64,000 nt of DNA from Pelomonas sp047654785 (GTDB lineage: Bacteria > Pseudomonadota > Gammaproteobacteria > Burkholderiales > Burkholderiaceae_C). This document shows, in pieces, positions 51,502-62,200 of the stretch (within the stretch, counting starts at the first letter, position 1; each line of letters begins with the position of its first letter). The notes under the pieces were generated by a model, which was not told the origin of the DNA, made no database searches, and saw nothing but the letters and a program-made list of their open reading frames with translations. The translations under genes were made by a program, and so were the position numbers. Location: contig NZ_JASGKQ010000001.1 in the NCBI RefSeq assembly GCF_047654785.1, positions 930,001 to 994,000 on the forward strand, given 5' to 3'.

Positions 51502-52515
51502 ATGGGCGCGAAGTATAGGGCGGGGGGTCTGGACGACCCGGAAGACGACGCGGGCGAGGTGGCCGCCGCCGACGGCGTGCCGGAGCGCCGCGCAGCCGAG
51601 GTGGACGCCGCCGGCCATGGCGAGCGGCTGGACCGCTGGCTCACGGCGCTGGCGCCGGAGTTCTCCCGCAACCACCTGCAGGCCCTCGTCGAGCGTGGCT
51701 GCGTGACGGCCGACGGCCGGCCCGTGGCCAAGCCCGCCCACAAGCTGCGCGCCGGCCAGCGCATCGAGGTCGAGCTGCTGCCCACCGACGAAAGCCGCGC
51801 CTTCCGCGCCGAGCCGATGGCGCTGGCGCTGGCCTTCGAGGACGAGCACCTGCTGGTGGTCGACAAGCCGGCGGGCCTGGTCGTGCATCCGGCGGCGGGC
51901 AACTGGTCCGGCACGCTGATGAACGGCCTGCTGGCCCACCACCCGGCCGCCGCGACGCTGCCGCGCGCCGGCATCGTGCACCGGCTGGACAAGGACACCA
52001 GCGGGCTGATGGTCGTCGGCAAGACGCTGGAGGCCGTCACCGCGCTGACGCGCCGGATCGCCGCGCGCGAGGTCCACCGCGAATACCTCGCGCTGGCCTG
52101 GGGCCGGGTGGACGCGGCCTTCACCGTCGAGCAGCCGCTGCGGCGCGACCCGGTGTCGCGCGTGAAGATGGCCGTCGCGCCGGCCGGCCTGGGCAAGCCG
52201 GCGCGCACCGACGTGTACCCGCTGGGCGTCGGCGACGTCGGGGGCGGGCGCCCGGTCAGCGCCGTGCACTGCGTGCTGCACACCGGCCGCACGCACCAGA
52301 TCCGCGTTCACCTGGCGCACCGCGGCCACCCGCTGCTGGCGGACGCGCTGTACGGCGGCGCGGCCGCGCTGGGCCTGGCCCGCCAGGCGCTGCACGCGGC
52401 GCGGCTGTCCTTCACGCATCCCGTCACCGGCGAGGCGCTGGCGCTGGCCGCGCCGCTGCCCGCCGACCTCGCCGCCGCGTGGGCCGCGACGGGGGCCGGC
52501 GGCCTGCCCGGCTGA
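51502..52515 (+). CDS. rluD: 23S rRNA pseudouridine synthase RluD
   Basis: A 337-residue RluA-family pseudouridine synthase: an S4 RNA-binding domain (about 40-105) and a catalytic domain with Asp163 in HRLDKDTSGLMVV, plus RTHQIRVHLAHRGHPLLAD. RluD modifies helix 69 of 23S rRNA. The N-terminal 38 residues are acidic and non-conserved, and the bamD promoter overlaps this start, so a later start is possible. It is in the usual position next to bamD. Confidence 0.92.
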   Translation: MGAKYRAGGLDDPEDDAGEVAAADGVPERRAAEVDAAGHGERLDRWLTALAPEFSRNHLQALVERGCVTADGRPVAKPAHKLRAGQRIEVELLPTDESRAFRAEPMALALAFEDEHLLVVDKPAGLVVHPAAGNWSGTLMNGLLAHHPAAATLPRAGIVHRLDKDTSGLMVVGKTLEAVTALTRRIAAREVHREYLALAWGRVDAAFTVEQPLRRDPVSRVKMAVAPAGLGKPARTDVYPLGVGDVGGGRPVSAVHCVLHTGRTHQIRVHLAHRGHPLLADALYGGAAALGLARQALHAARLSFTHPVTGEALALAAPLPADLAAAWAATGAGGLPG

Positions 52516-52758
52516 CGGGGCTACAATGCGCCCCGGTCGTCGGACGCCAGCGCCATGCCTTCGATGCACGGCCGCCGCCGCGGGACTGCAGTTCACGCCC
52601 CGAAACCGGCAACCGCTCCCGCTGGTGCGCCCCGCAGCCTGAAGGCCGGGACCGCACCCGGTGCCCGACCCGCCCCAGCCGCCTGACGACCGCGCCACCA
52701 GCGCCCAGGCCGGGGCCCACGCCAGAGCTCTGCCCATTGAGGGTGCGAAGTTGAGTTC
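52516..52758. other. Intergenic region before scpB
   Basis: A 243-base gap with a -10-like TACAAT (52522-52527) close after rluD and no recognisable gene, giving scpB a long leader of roughly 225 bases if used. No clear hairpin-plus-T terminator, riboswitch or tRNA was seen. Confidence 0.4.
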
Positions 52759-53475
52759 ATGAACACACAGGATGCCAAGCGCGTCCTCGAAACCGCGCTG
52801 ATCTGCGCCTCGCAGCCGCTGACGCTGCGCGAGATGCGCAGCCTGTTCGCCGACGAGCTGGGCGCCGACACGGTGCGCAGCCTGCTCGACGAGCTGTCCC
52901 GCGACTGGGACGGTCGCGGCGTGGAGCTCGTGGCGCTGGCCTCCGGCTGGCGCTTCCAGAGCCGGCCCGAGCTGCGCGAGTACCTCGACCGGCTGCACCC
53001 CGAGAAGCCGCCGCGCTACTCGCGCGCCGTGCTGGAGACGCTGGCCATCATTGCCTACCGGCAGCCGGTCACGCGCGGCGACATCGAGGACATCCGCGGC
53101 GTCGTCGTCGCCAGCCAGATCGTCAAGCAGTTGGAGGACCGCGGCTGGATCGAGGCCATCGGCCACCGCGAGACGCCCGGCCGCCCGGCGCTGTACGCAA
53201 CGACCAAGTCCTTCCTCGACGACCTGGGCCTGGCCAGCCTGGAGCAGCTGCCGGCGCTGGACGTCGGCACCGAGCCGCCCGCGTTCGAGGCGCTGCAAGG
53301 CCAGCTGCTCGACGCCGCCGACGAGGTGGCCGACACCCCGGCGGCCGACGCCTCGCTGGCCGAGGCCCCGCCCGCCAACCCGCCGGCGCCCGGCCAGAGC
53401 CTGTTCGGCGCCGATGGCACGCCGGCACTTCCCCCTTCCGATCCCACCGATCCGCCCCCGCAACCCCAGCACTGA
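52759..53475 (+). CDS. scpB: Condensin accessory protein ScpB
   Basis: A 238-residue winged-helix dimer subunit of the SMC-ScpAB condensin. Typical segments are LICASQPLTLREMRSLF, RYSRAVLETLAIIAYRQPVTR and RGVVVASQIVKQLEDRGWIE. The last 70 residues are acidic and Pro/Ala-rich and probably disordered. It helps compact and separate chromosomes. scpA is not adjacent. rluB follows after five bases. Confidence 0.95.
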   Translation: MNTQDAKRVLETALICASQPLTLREMRSLFADELGADTVRSLLDELSRDWDGRGVELVALASGWRFQSRPELREYLDRLHPEKPPRYSRAVLETLAIIAYRQPVTRGDIEDIRGVVVASQIVKQLEDRGWIEAIGHRETPGRPALYATTKSFLDDLGLASLEQLPALDVGTEPPAFEALQGQLLDAADEVADTPAADASLAEAPPANPPAPGQSLFGADGTPALPPSDPTDPPPQPQH

Positions 53476-53480
53476 CCCGC

Positions 53481-55466
53481 ATGAACGACGTCGCCGATCA
53501 AGACAAGCCCCTGCCTCCCGCCGCCGATGCCGGCGTCGTGGCCGACGCGCCCGCCGCGCCCAAGCGCCGCCGCACGACCGCCAAGGCCGCTGCCGATGCC
53601 GCGCCCGACGCGGCCGAGGCGCCCGGGGCCGAAGACCCCGCCGCCGTGCCGGTGAAGCGCACGCGCCGCAAGGCCGAGGCCGCGCCGGCCGAGACGGCCG
53701 ATGCCGCCGAGCTGGCCCAGACGGCCCCGGCCGCGCCGGCCGACGAGGCGCCGCCCGCACCGGCGCGCAAGCGCGCCCCGCGCAAGGCGGCCGCGCCGGC
53801 CGACGAGCCGTCCGGCCTGGCGCCCGCCGAGCCCGCCGCGCCCGCGCAGCCGTTCTTCACGCTGGCCGACGACGCGCCGGCCCCGTCGGCGGGCGGCAGC
53901 GATGACGGCGACGCCGCCGAAGGCGACGCGGAGGGCGACGACGGCGAACGGGACGGCCGTGGCCGTAACCGCCGCCGCAACCGCAAGGAGCGCGCTGCGG
54001 GCGCACCGGGTGCGCCGGGCGAGGGCGGCGGCGAACTGCCGGGCGCCGCGCTGGCGCCGGAACTCGTGGAGGCCGCGGGGGCGCGCTTCGCCGACGTGCT
54101 GTCGGGCAACCTGGACGCCGAGTCCGAGGGCCCGGCCGGCGAGCCGCCGGCGCTGCGCCCCGAGCCGGCCACCGAGGCGGCGGACGCCGCGGGCGACGGC
54201 GAGGCCCGGCGCGTGCTGGCGCCGGACGCTGACGCGCCCAAGCTGCAGAAGGTGCTGGCGCAATCCGGCATCGGCTCGCGCCGCGACATCGAGGAGTGGA
54301 TCGCCGAGGGCAAGATCGAGGTGAACGGCGAGGTCGCCCACGTCGGCCAGCGCATCTCGTTCGGCGACCAGGTCAAGGTCAACGGCAAGCCGGTGCGCGT
54401 GCGCATCTCGCCGCCGAACCCGCGCATCCTGGCCTACCACAAGCCCACCGGCGAGGTCTCCACCTTCAACGATCCCGAGGGCCGCCCGACCGTGTTCCGC
54501 ACGCTGCCGCGCGTGCAGGGCCAGAAGTGGCAGTCCGTGGGCCGGCTGGACATCAACACGGAAGGCCTGCTGCTGTTCACGAACTCCGGCGAGCTGGCCA
54601 ACCAGCTGATGCACCCGCGCTTCGGCGTCGAGCGCGAGTACGCGGCCCGCGTGCTGGGCTCGCTCTCCGACGACCAGCGCACCCGGCTGCTGGAAGGCGT
54701 CGGCGTGGACGGCCAGACCGCGTCGTTCAAGAGCATCGAGGACGGCGGCGGCGAAGGCGCCAACCGCTGGTACCGCGTCGTCATCACCGAGGGCCGCAAC
54801 CGCGAGGTGCGCAAGCTGTTCGAGGCGGTGGGCATGGTGGTGAGCCGGCTGATCCGCATCCGCTACGGCACCGTGGTGCTGCCGCGCGGCCTCAAGCGCG
54901 GCGTGTGGGTGGAGCTGGGCGACGACGACGTGCGTGTGATCCGCCGGCTGGCGGGCCACACGCCCGGCGCCGGCCAGGGCCAGGCGCAGGGTCAGGGCCA
55001 GCCGGCGCAGGCCCGGCAGAAGGACCGCAACAACCGCCGCGCCGACGGCCGCCATGCCGGCGTCGGCCCGCGCCCGAGCCGCCCGGCCGAGGCGCCGCAG
55101 CCGCGCCCCCCGCGCGAGGAGCGCGCGCCGCGCCGGGACGACGACGAGGATGACGATTTCATCCCGCACCACATCAACCCGCTGGAGCAGACCTTCGACC
55201 GCCGCCACGCGACCGGCGGCAAGCGCGGCATCCCGCAGGGCTTCGGTGCCGGCGGTAGCCAGCAGCCCAGCCAGCGGCCCGGCAAGGGCGGCAACAAGGG
55301 CGGCGGCCCGCGCGAGCCCGACCCGATGCAGACCTCGGTGGGCTACATCGGCGGCGACGCCTACCTGCGCCGCAATGGCGGCGGCGGGGGTGGGGGTGGG
55401 GGCCGCGGCGGCAAGGGCGGCGGTGGCGGCCGGTCCGGCGGCGGCTTCGGCGGCCGGCATCGCTGA
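53481..55466 (+). CDS. rluB: 23S rRNA pseudouridine synthase RluB with long disordered ends
   Basis: A 661-residue RsuA/RluB-type pseudouridine synthase, more than twice the usual length. An Ala/Pro/Glu-rich N-terminal extension covers about 1-250. The S4 domain starts at about 254 (LQKVLAQSGIGSRRDIEEW), the catalytic Asp357 lies in GRLDINTEGLLLF, and a C-terminal tail of about 160 residues is Arg/Gly-rich and ends in poly-Gly runs. Long basic tails may bind RNA. It would modify helix 89 of 23S rRNA. Confidence 0.93.
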   Translation: MNDVADQDKPLPPAADAGVVADAPAAPKRRRTTAKAAADAAPDAAEAPGAEDPAAVPVKRTRRKAEAAPAETADAAELAQTAPAAPADEAPPAPARKRAPRKAAAPADEPSGLAPAEPAAPAQPFFTLADDAPAPSAGGSDDGDAAEGDAEGDDGERDGRGRNRRRNRKERAAGAPGAPGEGGGELPGAALAPELVEAAGARFADVLSGNLDAESEGPAGEPPALRPEPATEAADAAGDGEARRVLAPDADAPKLQKVLAQSGIGSRRDIEEWIAEGKIEVNGEVAHVGQRISFGDQVKVNGKPVRVRISPPNPRILAYHKPTGEVSTFNDPEGRPTVFRTLPRVQGQKWQSVGRLDINTEGLLLFTNSGELANQLMHPRFGVEREYAARVLGSLSDDQRTRLLEGVGVDGQTASFKSIEDGGGEGANRWYRVVITEGRNREVRKLFEAVGMVVSRLIRIRYGTVVLPRGLKRGVWVELGDDDVRVIRRLAGHTPGAGQGQAQGQGQPAQARQKDRNNRRADGRHAGVGPRPSRPAEAPQPRPPREERAPRRDDDEDDDFIPHHINPLEQTFDRRHATGGKRGIPQGFGAGGSQQPSQRPGKGGNKGGGPREPDPMQTSVGYIGGDAYLRRNGGGGGGGGGRGGKGGGGGRSGGGFGGRHR

Positions 55467-55518
55467 GCGCAGACCACGAACACCGGGCGATGGGGCAATC
55501 GGGGTCATCCCTGAAGGC

Positions 55519-55524
55519 TACAAT
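55519..55524 (+). promoter_or_regulatory. Candidate -10 element of ndk
   Basis: TACAAT, 38 bases before the ndk ATG, in the context GGCTACAATCGCCGG. The same CTACAAT word occurs after rluD (52521-52527). No good -35 is seen. Confidence 0.35.
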
Positions 55525-55562
55525 CGCCGGCTTTGTCCAATACGCCCCTGCAGGAGAATTCC

Positions 55563-55991
55563 ATGGCGATCGAAACCACCCTGTCCATCATCAAGCCCGA
55601 TGCCGTGGCGAAGAACGTCATCGGCCAGATCTACGCCCGCTTCGAGGCCGCCGGCCTGAAGATCGTGGCCGCCAAGATGGTGCACCTGTCGCGCGGCGAG
55701 GCGGAGGCGTTCTACGCCGTCCACAAGGCCCGCCCGTTCTTCAACGACCTGGTGAACTTCATGATCTCCGGCCCGGTGATGATCCAGGCCCTGCAAGGCG
55801 AAGGCGCCATCCTGAAGAACCGCGACCTGATGGGCGCCACCGACCCGAAGAAGGCCGAGAAGGGCACCATCCGCGCCGACTTCGCCGACAGCATCGACGC
55901 CAACGCGGTGCACGGCTCGGACGCTGCCGAGACGGCCGCCGTCGAAGTGGCGTTCTTCTTCCCGGGCATGAACGTCTACGCCGCCAAGTAA
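55563..55991 (+). CDS. ndk: Nucleoside diphosphate kinase
   Basis: A 142-residue kinase that equilibrates NTP and dNTP pools. The phospho-His is His117 in NAVHGSD; the N-terminal ETTLSIIKPDAVAKN and central KNRDLMGATDP are diagnostic. ATG 55563 has AGGAG upstream (55550-55554), so the longer open frame was not used. It precedes rlmN as in many proteobacteria. Confidence 0.97.
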   Translation: MAIETTLSIIKPDAVAKNVIGQIYARFEAAGLKIVAAKMVHLSRGEAEAFYAVHKARPFFNDLVNFMISGPVMIQALQGEGAILKNRDLMGATDPKKAEKGTIRADFADSIDANAVHGSDAAETAAVEVAFFFPGMNVYAAK

Positions 55992-56031
55992 ACCCCCAAC
56001 GGGGTCGGTGACCCCGGCCCAGGATCTTCGT

Positions 56032-57221
<1,190 letters not shown>

Positions 57222-57250
57222 CGCGCCCCCGCGCCCAACCCGAGGATCCG

Positions 57251-58036
57251 ATGAAGCGACTGCTGACCGTCCTGTCCGCCGTGCTGCTGGCCGCCTGTGC
57301 CGGCACCGGGACCGCGCCCGCCGCCGACCGCGAGATCAGGACCGACTCGGACCAGACCGACGCCGACCGCCGCGCCGGCATCCGGCTGGAGCTGGCGCAG
57401 GGCTATTTCTCGCGCGGCCAGTTCAGCACCGCGCTGGACGAGCTCAAGCTCGCGCTGCAGGCCAAGCCCGACATGCGCGAGGCCGTGAACCTGCGCGGCC
57501 TCATCTACGGTGCGATGGGCGAGACCCAGCTGGCCGAGGACGCCTTCCGCCGCGCGCTGGCGGTCTACCCCAACGACCCTGACACGCTGCACAACTACGG
57601 CTGGTTCATGTGCCAGCAGCAGCGCTGGCCGACGGCGGACGCGCTGTTCGACCAGGCGCTGGCCCAGCCCGGCTACCGCGCGCCCGCGCGCACGCTGCTG
57701 GCCAAGGGCGTGTGCGAGGCCCGCTCCGGCCGCATGGCGGTGGCCGAGAAGACGCTGGCCCGCGCTTTCGAGATGGACGCGGGCAACCCGGCCATCGCGG
57801 TCAACCTGTCCGAGGTGCTCTACCGCAACCGCGAGCTGGAGCGCGCGCGCTTCTACGTGAGGCGCGTCAACGCGCAGCCGGAGCAGGCCAATGCGCAGAG
57901 CCTGTGGCTGGAGCTGCGCATCGAGCGCAAGCTGGGCAACCAGGCGCAGGTGGACGAGCTCGCGCTGCAGCTGCGCCGCCAACATCCCCAGTCCCGCGAG
58001 ACCCAGTTGCTGGACGCGGGCCGCTACGACGACTAG
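57251..58036 (+). CDS. pilW: PilW/PilF-like type IV pilus biogenesis lipoprotein
   Basis: A 261-residue TPR lipoprotein (lipobox LAAC, Cys16) with about six TPR units; ALAVYPNDPDTLHNYGWFMC is typical of PilF/PilW, which helps assemble the PilQ secretin. Position between rlmN and rodZ is conserved. Tandem genes follow after 9 bases. Confidence 0.92.
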   Translation: MKRLLTVLSAVLLAACAGTGTAPAADREIRTDSDQTDADRRAGIRLELAQGYFSRGQFSTALDELKLALQAKPDMREAVNLRGLIYGAMGETQLAEDAFRRALAVYPNDPDTLHNYGWFMCQQQRWPTADALFDQALAQPGYRAPARTLLAKGVCEARSGRMAVAEKTLARAFEMDAGNPAIAVNLSEVLYRNRELERARFYVRRVNAQPEQANAQSLWLELRIERKLGNQAQVDELALQLRRQHPQSRETQLLDAGRYDD

Positions 58037-58045
58037 AAGCAGACG

Positions 58046-58912
58046 ATGGAACCCATTTCCGAGGGACGCGACACGCCGCAGGGCGCCACCGCCGGTGCGT
58101 GGCTGCGCAACGCCCGCCAGCAGCGCGGCCTGCACATCGCCGCGCTGGCGGTCACGCTGAAGGTGCCGCAGGCCAAGCTGGAGGCGCTGGAGGCCGACCG
58201 CTGGGACGAGCTGCCCGATACCACCTTCGCCCGTGCGCTGGCCACGGCGATGTGCCGCGTGCTGAAGGTGGACCCGGCGCCCGCGCTGGCGCTGATGCCG
58301 CGCACCGGCCAGGAATTCGACGTGCGCCCGGGCCTGAACCAGCCCTACCGCGAGCGCGGCGCCGGCCCGATCGACGGCAGCGTGCTGGCGCTGCTGCGGC
58401 GGCCGGTGGCCTGGGGCCTGGCGCTGCTGCTGCTGGCCGCCGCCGCCATCTACTGGGTGCCGGCGGGCTGGGTGTCCGAGCGCGGCGGCGCGGCCTCGGC
58501 CCCGGCCGTGGCGGACGAGGGGCCCGCCGCCAGCGCGCCGCCGGCCGAGTTCATCGCGGCACCGTCGGCGCCCGTCGCGTCGGAACCGGCCGCGTCGGCG
58601 TCGGCGGCGGCCTCCCAGCCGGCGGCCGCCAGTGCGCCGCCGCCCGGGCGCGAGGCTGCGGCGTCGGCGCCGGCCGGCCTGGCGCTGCGCGTCGCGGCCA
58701 GCGCGGACAGCTGGATCGAGGTCGTCGACGGCGCGGGCCAGACGCTGCTGTCGCGCGTGCTGCTGGCCGGCGAGCAGCAGGAGCTGCGCGGCGCCTTGCC
58801 CTACAAGGTGCGCGTGGGCAACGTCGGCGGCACGCGGCTCGAATGGCGCGGCGGCGCCGTGGACCTGGCCCCGCACGCCAGCAACAACGTCGCTCGACTG
58901 GAGTTGAACTGA
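58046..58912 (+). CDS. rodZ: RodZ-like helix-turn-helix/DUF4115 protein
   Basis: A 288-residue one-pass membrane protein: cytoplasmic helix-turn-helix (about 17-85, with LRNARQQRGLHIAALA and DELPDTTFARALATAMCRV), transmembrane helix at about 122-140, Ala/Pro-rich periplasmic linker and C-terminal DUF4115 domain (about 210-288). RodZ links MreB to the envelope in rod-shaped cells. The stop overlaps ispG by one base. Confidence 0.9.
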   Translation: MEPISEGRDTPQGATAGAWLRNARQQRGLHIAALAVTLKVPQAKLEALEADRWDELPDTTFARALATAMCRVLKVDPAPALALMPRTGQEFDVRPGLNQPYRERGAGPIDGSVLALLRRPVAWGLALLLLAAAAIYWVPAGWVSERGGAASAPAVADEGPAASAPPAEFIAAPSAPVASEPAASASAAASQPAAASAPPPGREAAASAPAGLALRVAASADSWIEVVDGAGQTLLSRVLLAGEQQELRGALPYKVRVGNVGGTRLEWRGGAVDLAPHASNNVARLELN

Positions 58913-60174
58913 TGGGCGAACACATCATTCCCGAGGCCGCGCCCGCCGCGCGGCGCAGCCGCCAGGCCCGCGTCGCCTGGGGCGGGCGCGTCGTCACGCT
59001 GGGCGGCGACGCGCCGGTGCGCGTGCAGTCGATGACCAACACCGACACGGTGGACGCCGTCGGCACCGCCATCCAGATCAAGGAGCTGGCCATCGCCGGC
59101 TCGGAGCTGGTGCGCATCACCGTCAACACGCCCGAGGCGGCCGACGCCGTGCCCTACATCCGCGAGCAGCTCGACCGCATGGGCATCGACGTGCCGCTGG
59201 TGGGCGACTTCCACTACAACGGCCACCGGCTGCTGACCGAGCACCCGGCGATGGCCCAGGCGCTGTCCAAGTACCGCATCAACCCCGGCAACGTCGGCAA
59301 GGGCGAGAAGAAGGACCGGCAGTTCGCGCAGATGGTCGAGGCCGCCATCAAGTACGACAAGGTCGTGCGCATCGGCGTCAACTGGGGCAGCCTGGATCAG
59401 GAGCTGCTCGCGCAGTTCATGGACGAGAACGCGCGCCGCGCCCAGCCCTGGGACGCCAAGCCGGTCATGTACCAGGCGCTGGTCGAATCGGCGCTGACTT
59501 CGGCGGCCTACGCCCGCGAGCTGGGCATGAACCCGGACAACATCATCATCAGCTGCAAGGTCAGCGGCGTGCAGGACCTGATCTCGGTCTACCGCGAACT
59601 GGCCCGCCGCTGCGACTACGCGCTGCACCTGGGCCTGACCGAGGCCGGCATGGGCACCAAGGGCACGGTGGCGTCCAGCGTCGCGTTGGGCATCCTCGCG
59701 CAGGAAGGCATCGGCGACACCATCCGCGTCAGCCTGACGCCGCAGCCGGGCGAGCCGCGCACGCAGGAGGTGGTCGTCGCGCTCGAGATCCTGCAGGCGC
59801 TGGGCCTGCGCCACTTCAACCCGAGCGTGACCGCCTGCCCGGGCTGCGGCCGCACGACCAGCACCACCTTCCAGGAGCTGGCCAAGCAGATCGACGACTT
59901 CCTGCGTTTACAGATGCCCGTGTGGCGCAGCAAATACCCGGGCGTCGAGGAGATGAAGGTGGCCGTCATGGGCTGCATCGTCAACGGCCCGGGCGAGAGC
60001 AAGCATGCCGACATCGGCATCAGCCTGCCCGGCACCGGCGAGGCGCCGGCCGCGCCCGTCTTCATCGACGGCCAGAAGGCGCTGACGCTGCGCGGCGACA
60101 ACATCGCGCAGGAGTTCCACGCGCTGGTCGAGGACTACATCGAGAAGCGCTTCGGCGCCAAGGCCGCGGCCTGA
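58912..60174 (+). CDS. ispG: 4-hydroxy-3-methylbut-2-enyl-diphosphate synthase IspG
   Basis: A 420-residue iron-sulfur enzyme of the MEP isoprenoid pathway. The N-terminal TIM-barrel has VQSMTNTDTVD and PLVGDFHYNGHRLL; the [4Fe-4S] ligands are Cys309, Cys312 (TACPGCG) and Cys355 (GCIVNGPGES). Full length; start coupled to the rodZ stop. Confidence 0.97.
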   Translation: MGEHIIPEAAPAARRSRQARVAWGGRVVTLGGDAPVRVQSMTNTDTVDAVGTAIQIKELAIAGSELVRITVNTPEAADAVPYIREQLDRMGIDVPLVGDFHYNGHRLLTEHPAMAQALSKYRINPGNVGKGEKKDRQFAQMVEAAIKYDKVVRIGVNWGSLDQELLAQFMDENARRAQPWDAKPVMYQALVESALTSAAYARELGMNPDNIIISCKVSGVQDLISVYRELARRCDYALHLGLTEAGMGTKGTVASSVALGILAQEGIGDTIRVSLTPQPGEPRTQEVVVALEILQALGLRHFNPSVTACPGCGRTTSTTFQELAKQIDDFLRLQMPVWRSKYPGVEEMKVAVMGCIVNGPGESKHADIGISLPGTGEAPAAPVFIDGQKALTLRGDNIAQEFHALVEDYIEKRFGAKAAA

Positions 60175-60185
60175 ACACGGATCCC

Positions 60186-61493
60186 ATGAGCGAGAACAAG
60201 AAAGTGCAGCCCCTGCAGGCCGTCAAGGGCATGAACGACATCCTGCCGCCGGAATCGGCGCGCTGGGAGGCGCTGGAGGCGACGATGCGCGGCGTGCTGG
60301 CGCGCTACGGCTACCAGAACGTGCGCGTGCCCATCGTCGAGCCGACGGCGCTGTTCGTGCGTGGCATCGGCGAGGTGACCGACATCGTCGAGAAGGAGAT
60401 GTACGCCTTCGAGGACCGCGCCGACAAGCACGGCCAGGCCGAGCACCTGGCGCTGCGGCCCGAGGGCACGGCCGGCGTCGTGCGCGCGATGATCGAGCAC
60501 AGCTACCTGCGCGACGCGCCGCGGCGGCTGTACTACGTCGGCCCGATGTTCCGCCGCGAGAAGCCGCAGAAGGGCCGCTACCGGCAGTTCCACCAGATGG
60601 GCATCGAGGCGCTGGGCTTCGCCGGCCCGGACGTGGACGCCGAGGTCATCCTGCTGGCGCGCGCGCTGTGGCGCGAGCTGGGGCTGAAGGAGGGCGAGGA
60701 CGTCGCGCTGGAGATCAACTGCCTGGGCCAGCCCGAGGAGCGCCGCGCGCACCGGGAGGCGCTGGTCGCCCACCTGGAGCGGCACCGGGACGTGCTGGAC
60801 GAGGAGGCCCAGGCCCGCATGTACAGCAACCCGCTGCGCGTGCTGGACACCAAGAACCCGGCGATGCAGGCCATGGCCGAGGGGGCGCCCAAGCTGCTGG
60901 ACTTCCTCGGCGAGGCCTCGCTCGCGCACTTCAACGGCGTGCGCGCGCTGCTGGACGCGGTGGGCCTGGCCTACCGCATCAACCCGCGCCTGGTGCGCGG
61001 GCTGGACTACTACAACCTCACCGTGTTCGAGTGGGTGACGACCAAGCTCGGCGCCCAGGGCACCGTCTGCGCCGGCGGCCGCTACGACGGCCTGATCGAG
61101 CAGCTGGGCGGCAAGCCGGCGCCGGCCGTGGGCTTCGGCATGGGCCTGGAGCGGCTGCTGCTGCTGCTGGAGACGCTGGGCCTGCAGGCGCCCGCCGCGG
61201 CGCCGGACGCCTATGCCGTGGTGCCCGACCCGGCCGAGCTGCCGCGCATCCTGCCCGCGCTGGAGGCGCTGCGCGCGGCCGGCGTGTCGGTGCAGATGCA
61301 TGCCGGCGGCGGCTCGTTCAAGTCGCAGTTCAAGAAGGCCGATGCCAGCGGCGCGCGCTTCGCGCTGGTGTTCGGCGCCGACGAGCTGGCGCGCGGCGAG
61401 GTGGCCGTCAAGCCGCTGCGCGACGGCGCCGAACAGGCCGCCCGCCCGCTCGCCGGCGTGGCCGCCTGGGCGGCCGAATTGCGCACCGCATAA
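60186..61493 (+). CDS. hisS: Histidyl-tRNA synthetase
   Basis: A 435-residue class II synthetase. Motif 1 region near VRVPIVEPTALFVRGIGE, motif 2 YYVGPMFRREKPQKGRYRQF, the histidine-specific LVRGLDYYNLTVFEW and motif 3 GFGMGLERLLLLLE are all visible, followed by the anticodon-binding domain (about 335-435). It charges tRNA-His. Confidence 0.98.
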   Translation: MSENKKVQPLQAVKGMNDILPPESARWEALEATMRGVLARYGYQNVRVPIVEPTALFVRGIGEVTDIVEKEMYAFEDRADKHGQAEHLALRPEGTAGVVRAMIEHSYLRDAPRRLYYVGPMFRREKPQKGRYRQFHQMGIEALGFAGPDVDAEVILLARALWRELGLKEGEDVALEINCLGQPEERRAHREALVAHLERHRDVLDEEAQARMYSNPLRVLDTKNPAMQAMAEGAPKLLDFLGEASLAHFNGVRALLDAVGLAYRINPRLVRGLDYYNLTVFEWVTTKLGAQGTVCAGGRYDGLIEQLGGKPAPAVGFGMGLERLLLLLETLGLQAPAAAPDAYAVVPDPAELPRILPALEALRAAGVSVQMHAGGGSFKSQFKKADASGARFALVFGADELARGEVAVKPLRDGAEQAARPLAGVAAWAAELRTA

Positions 61494-61531
61494 TCCCGGG
61501 CCTTCGCCCGCACACCGCTGTATTCCCTCCC

Positions 61532-62200
61532 ATGGCATCGCATCTCGACCTCGAAGAACAAGAACAACTCGACCAGCTCAAGGCCTTCTGGAAGCGCTGG
61601 GGCAACCTGATCACCTGGGTGCTGACGGCCGTGCTGGCCGTGTTCGCGGCCTGGCAGGGCTGGAACTGGTACCAGCGCGACCAGGCCGCCAAGGCCGCCG
61701 CGATGTACGAGGAGTTCGACAAGGCGCTGGCCGCGCAGGACCTGGACAAGGCCGCCGCCGCCGTGGGCGACCTGCAGTCGCGCTACCCCGGCACCGCGTT
61801 CGCGGCCCAGGCCGGCCTGCAGGTCGCCAGGCTGCAGCTCGACAAGGACAAGGCCGGCGACGCCCGCCAGAGCCTGGCCTGGGTGGCCGAGCACGGCTCG
61901 CAGGACCCCTACCGTGACCTCGCCCGCCTGCGCCTGGCCGGCCTGCAGCTCGATGCCAAGGCCTGGGCCGACGCCGCCAAGACGCTGGACGCGGTCAAGT
62001 CCGCCGAGTTCGCCGGCCTGGTGGCCGACCGCCGCGGCGATGCGCTGCTGCTGCAGGACCAGCGCGACGCCGCGAAGGCCGAATACCAGAAGGCGCTGGC
62101 CGCGCTGGACAAGAAGGACGACTACCGCCGCATCGTCGAGGCCAAGCTCGCGACGCTGGGCGTGCCCACGGCCGTCGAGGCCGCCGGAGTGCCGCAATGA
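61532..62200 (+). CDS. yfgM: YfgM-like membrane-anchored TPR protein
   Basis: A 222-residue protein of the UPF0070/YfgM family: short cytoplasmic N-terminus, one transmembrane helix at about 26-45 (WVLTAVLAVFAAW), then periplasmic TPR repeats. YfgM associates with PpiD and SecYEG in Escherichia coli as a chaperone hub. It overlaps bamB by four bases. Confidence 0.93.
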   Translation: MASHLDLEEQEQLDQLKAFWKRWGNLITWVLTAVLAVFAAWQGWNWYQRDQAAKAAAMYEEFDKALAAQDLDKAAAAVGDLQSRYPGTAFAAQAGLQVARLQLDKDKAGDARQSLAWVAEHGSQDPYRDLARLRLAGLQLDAKAWADAAKTLDAVKSAEFAGLVADRRGDALLLQDQRDAAKAEYQKALAALDKKDDYRRIVEAKLATLGVPTAVEAAGVPQ

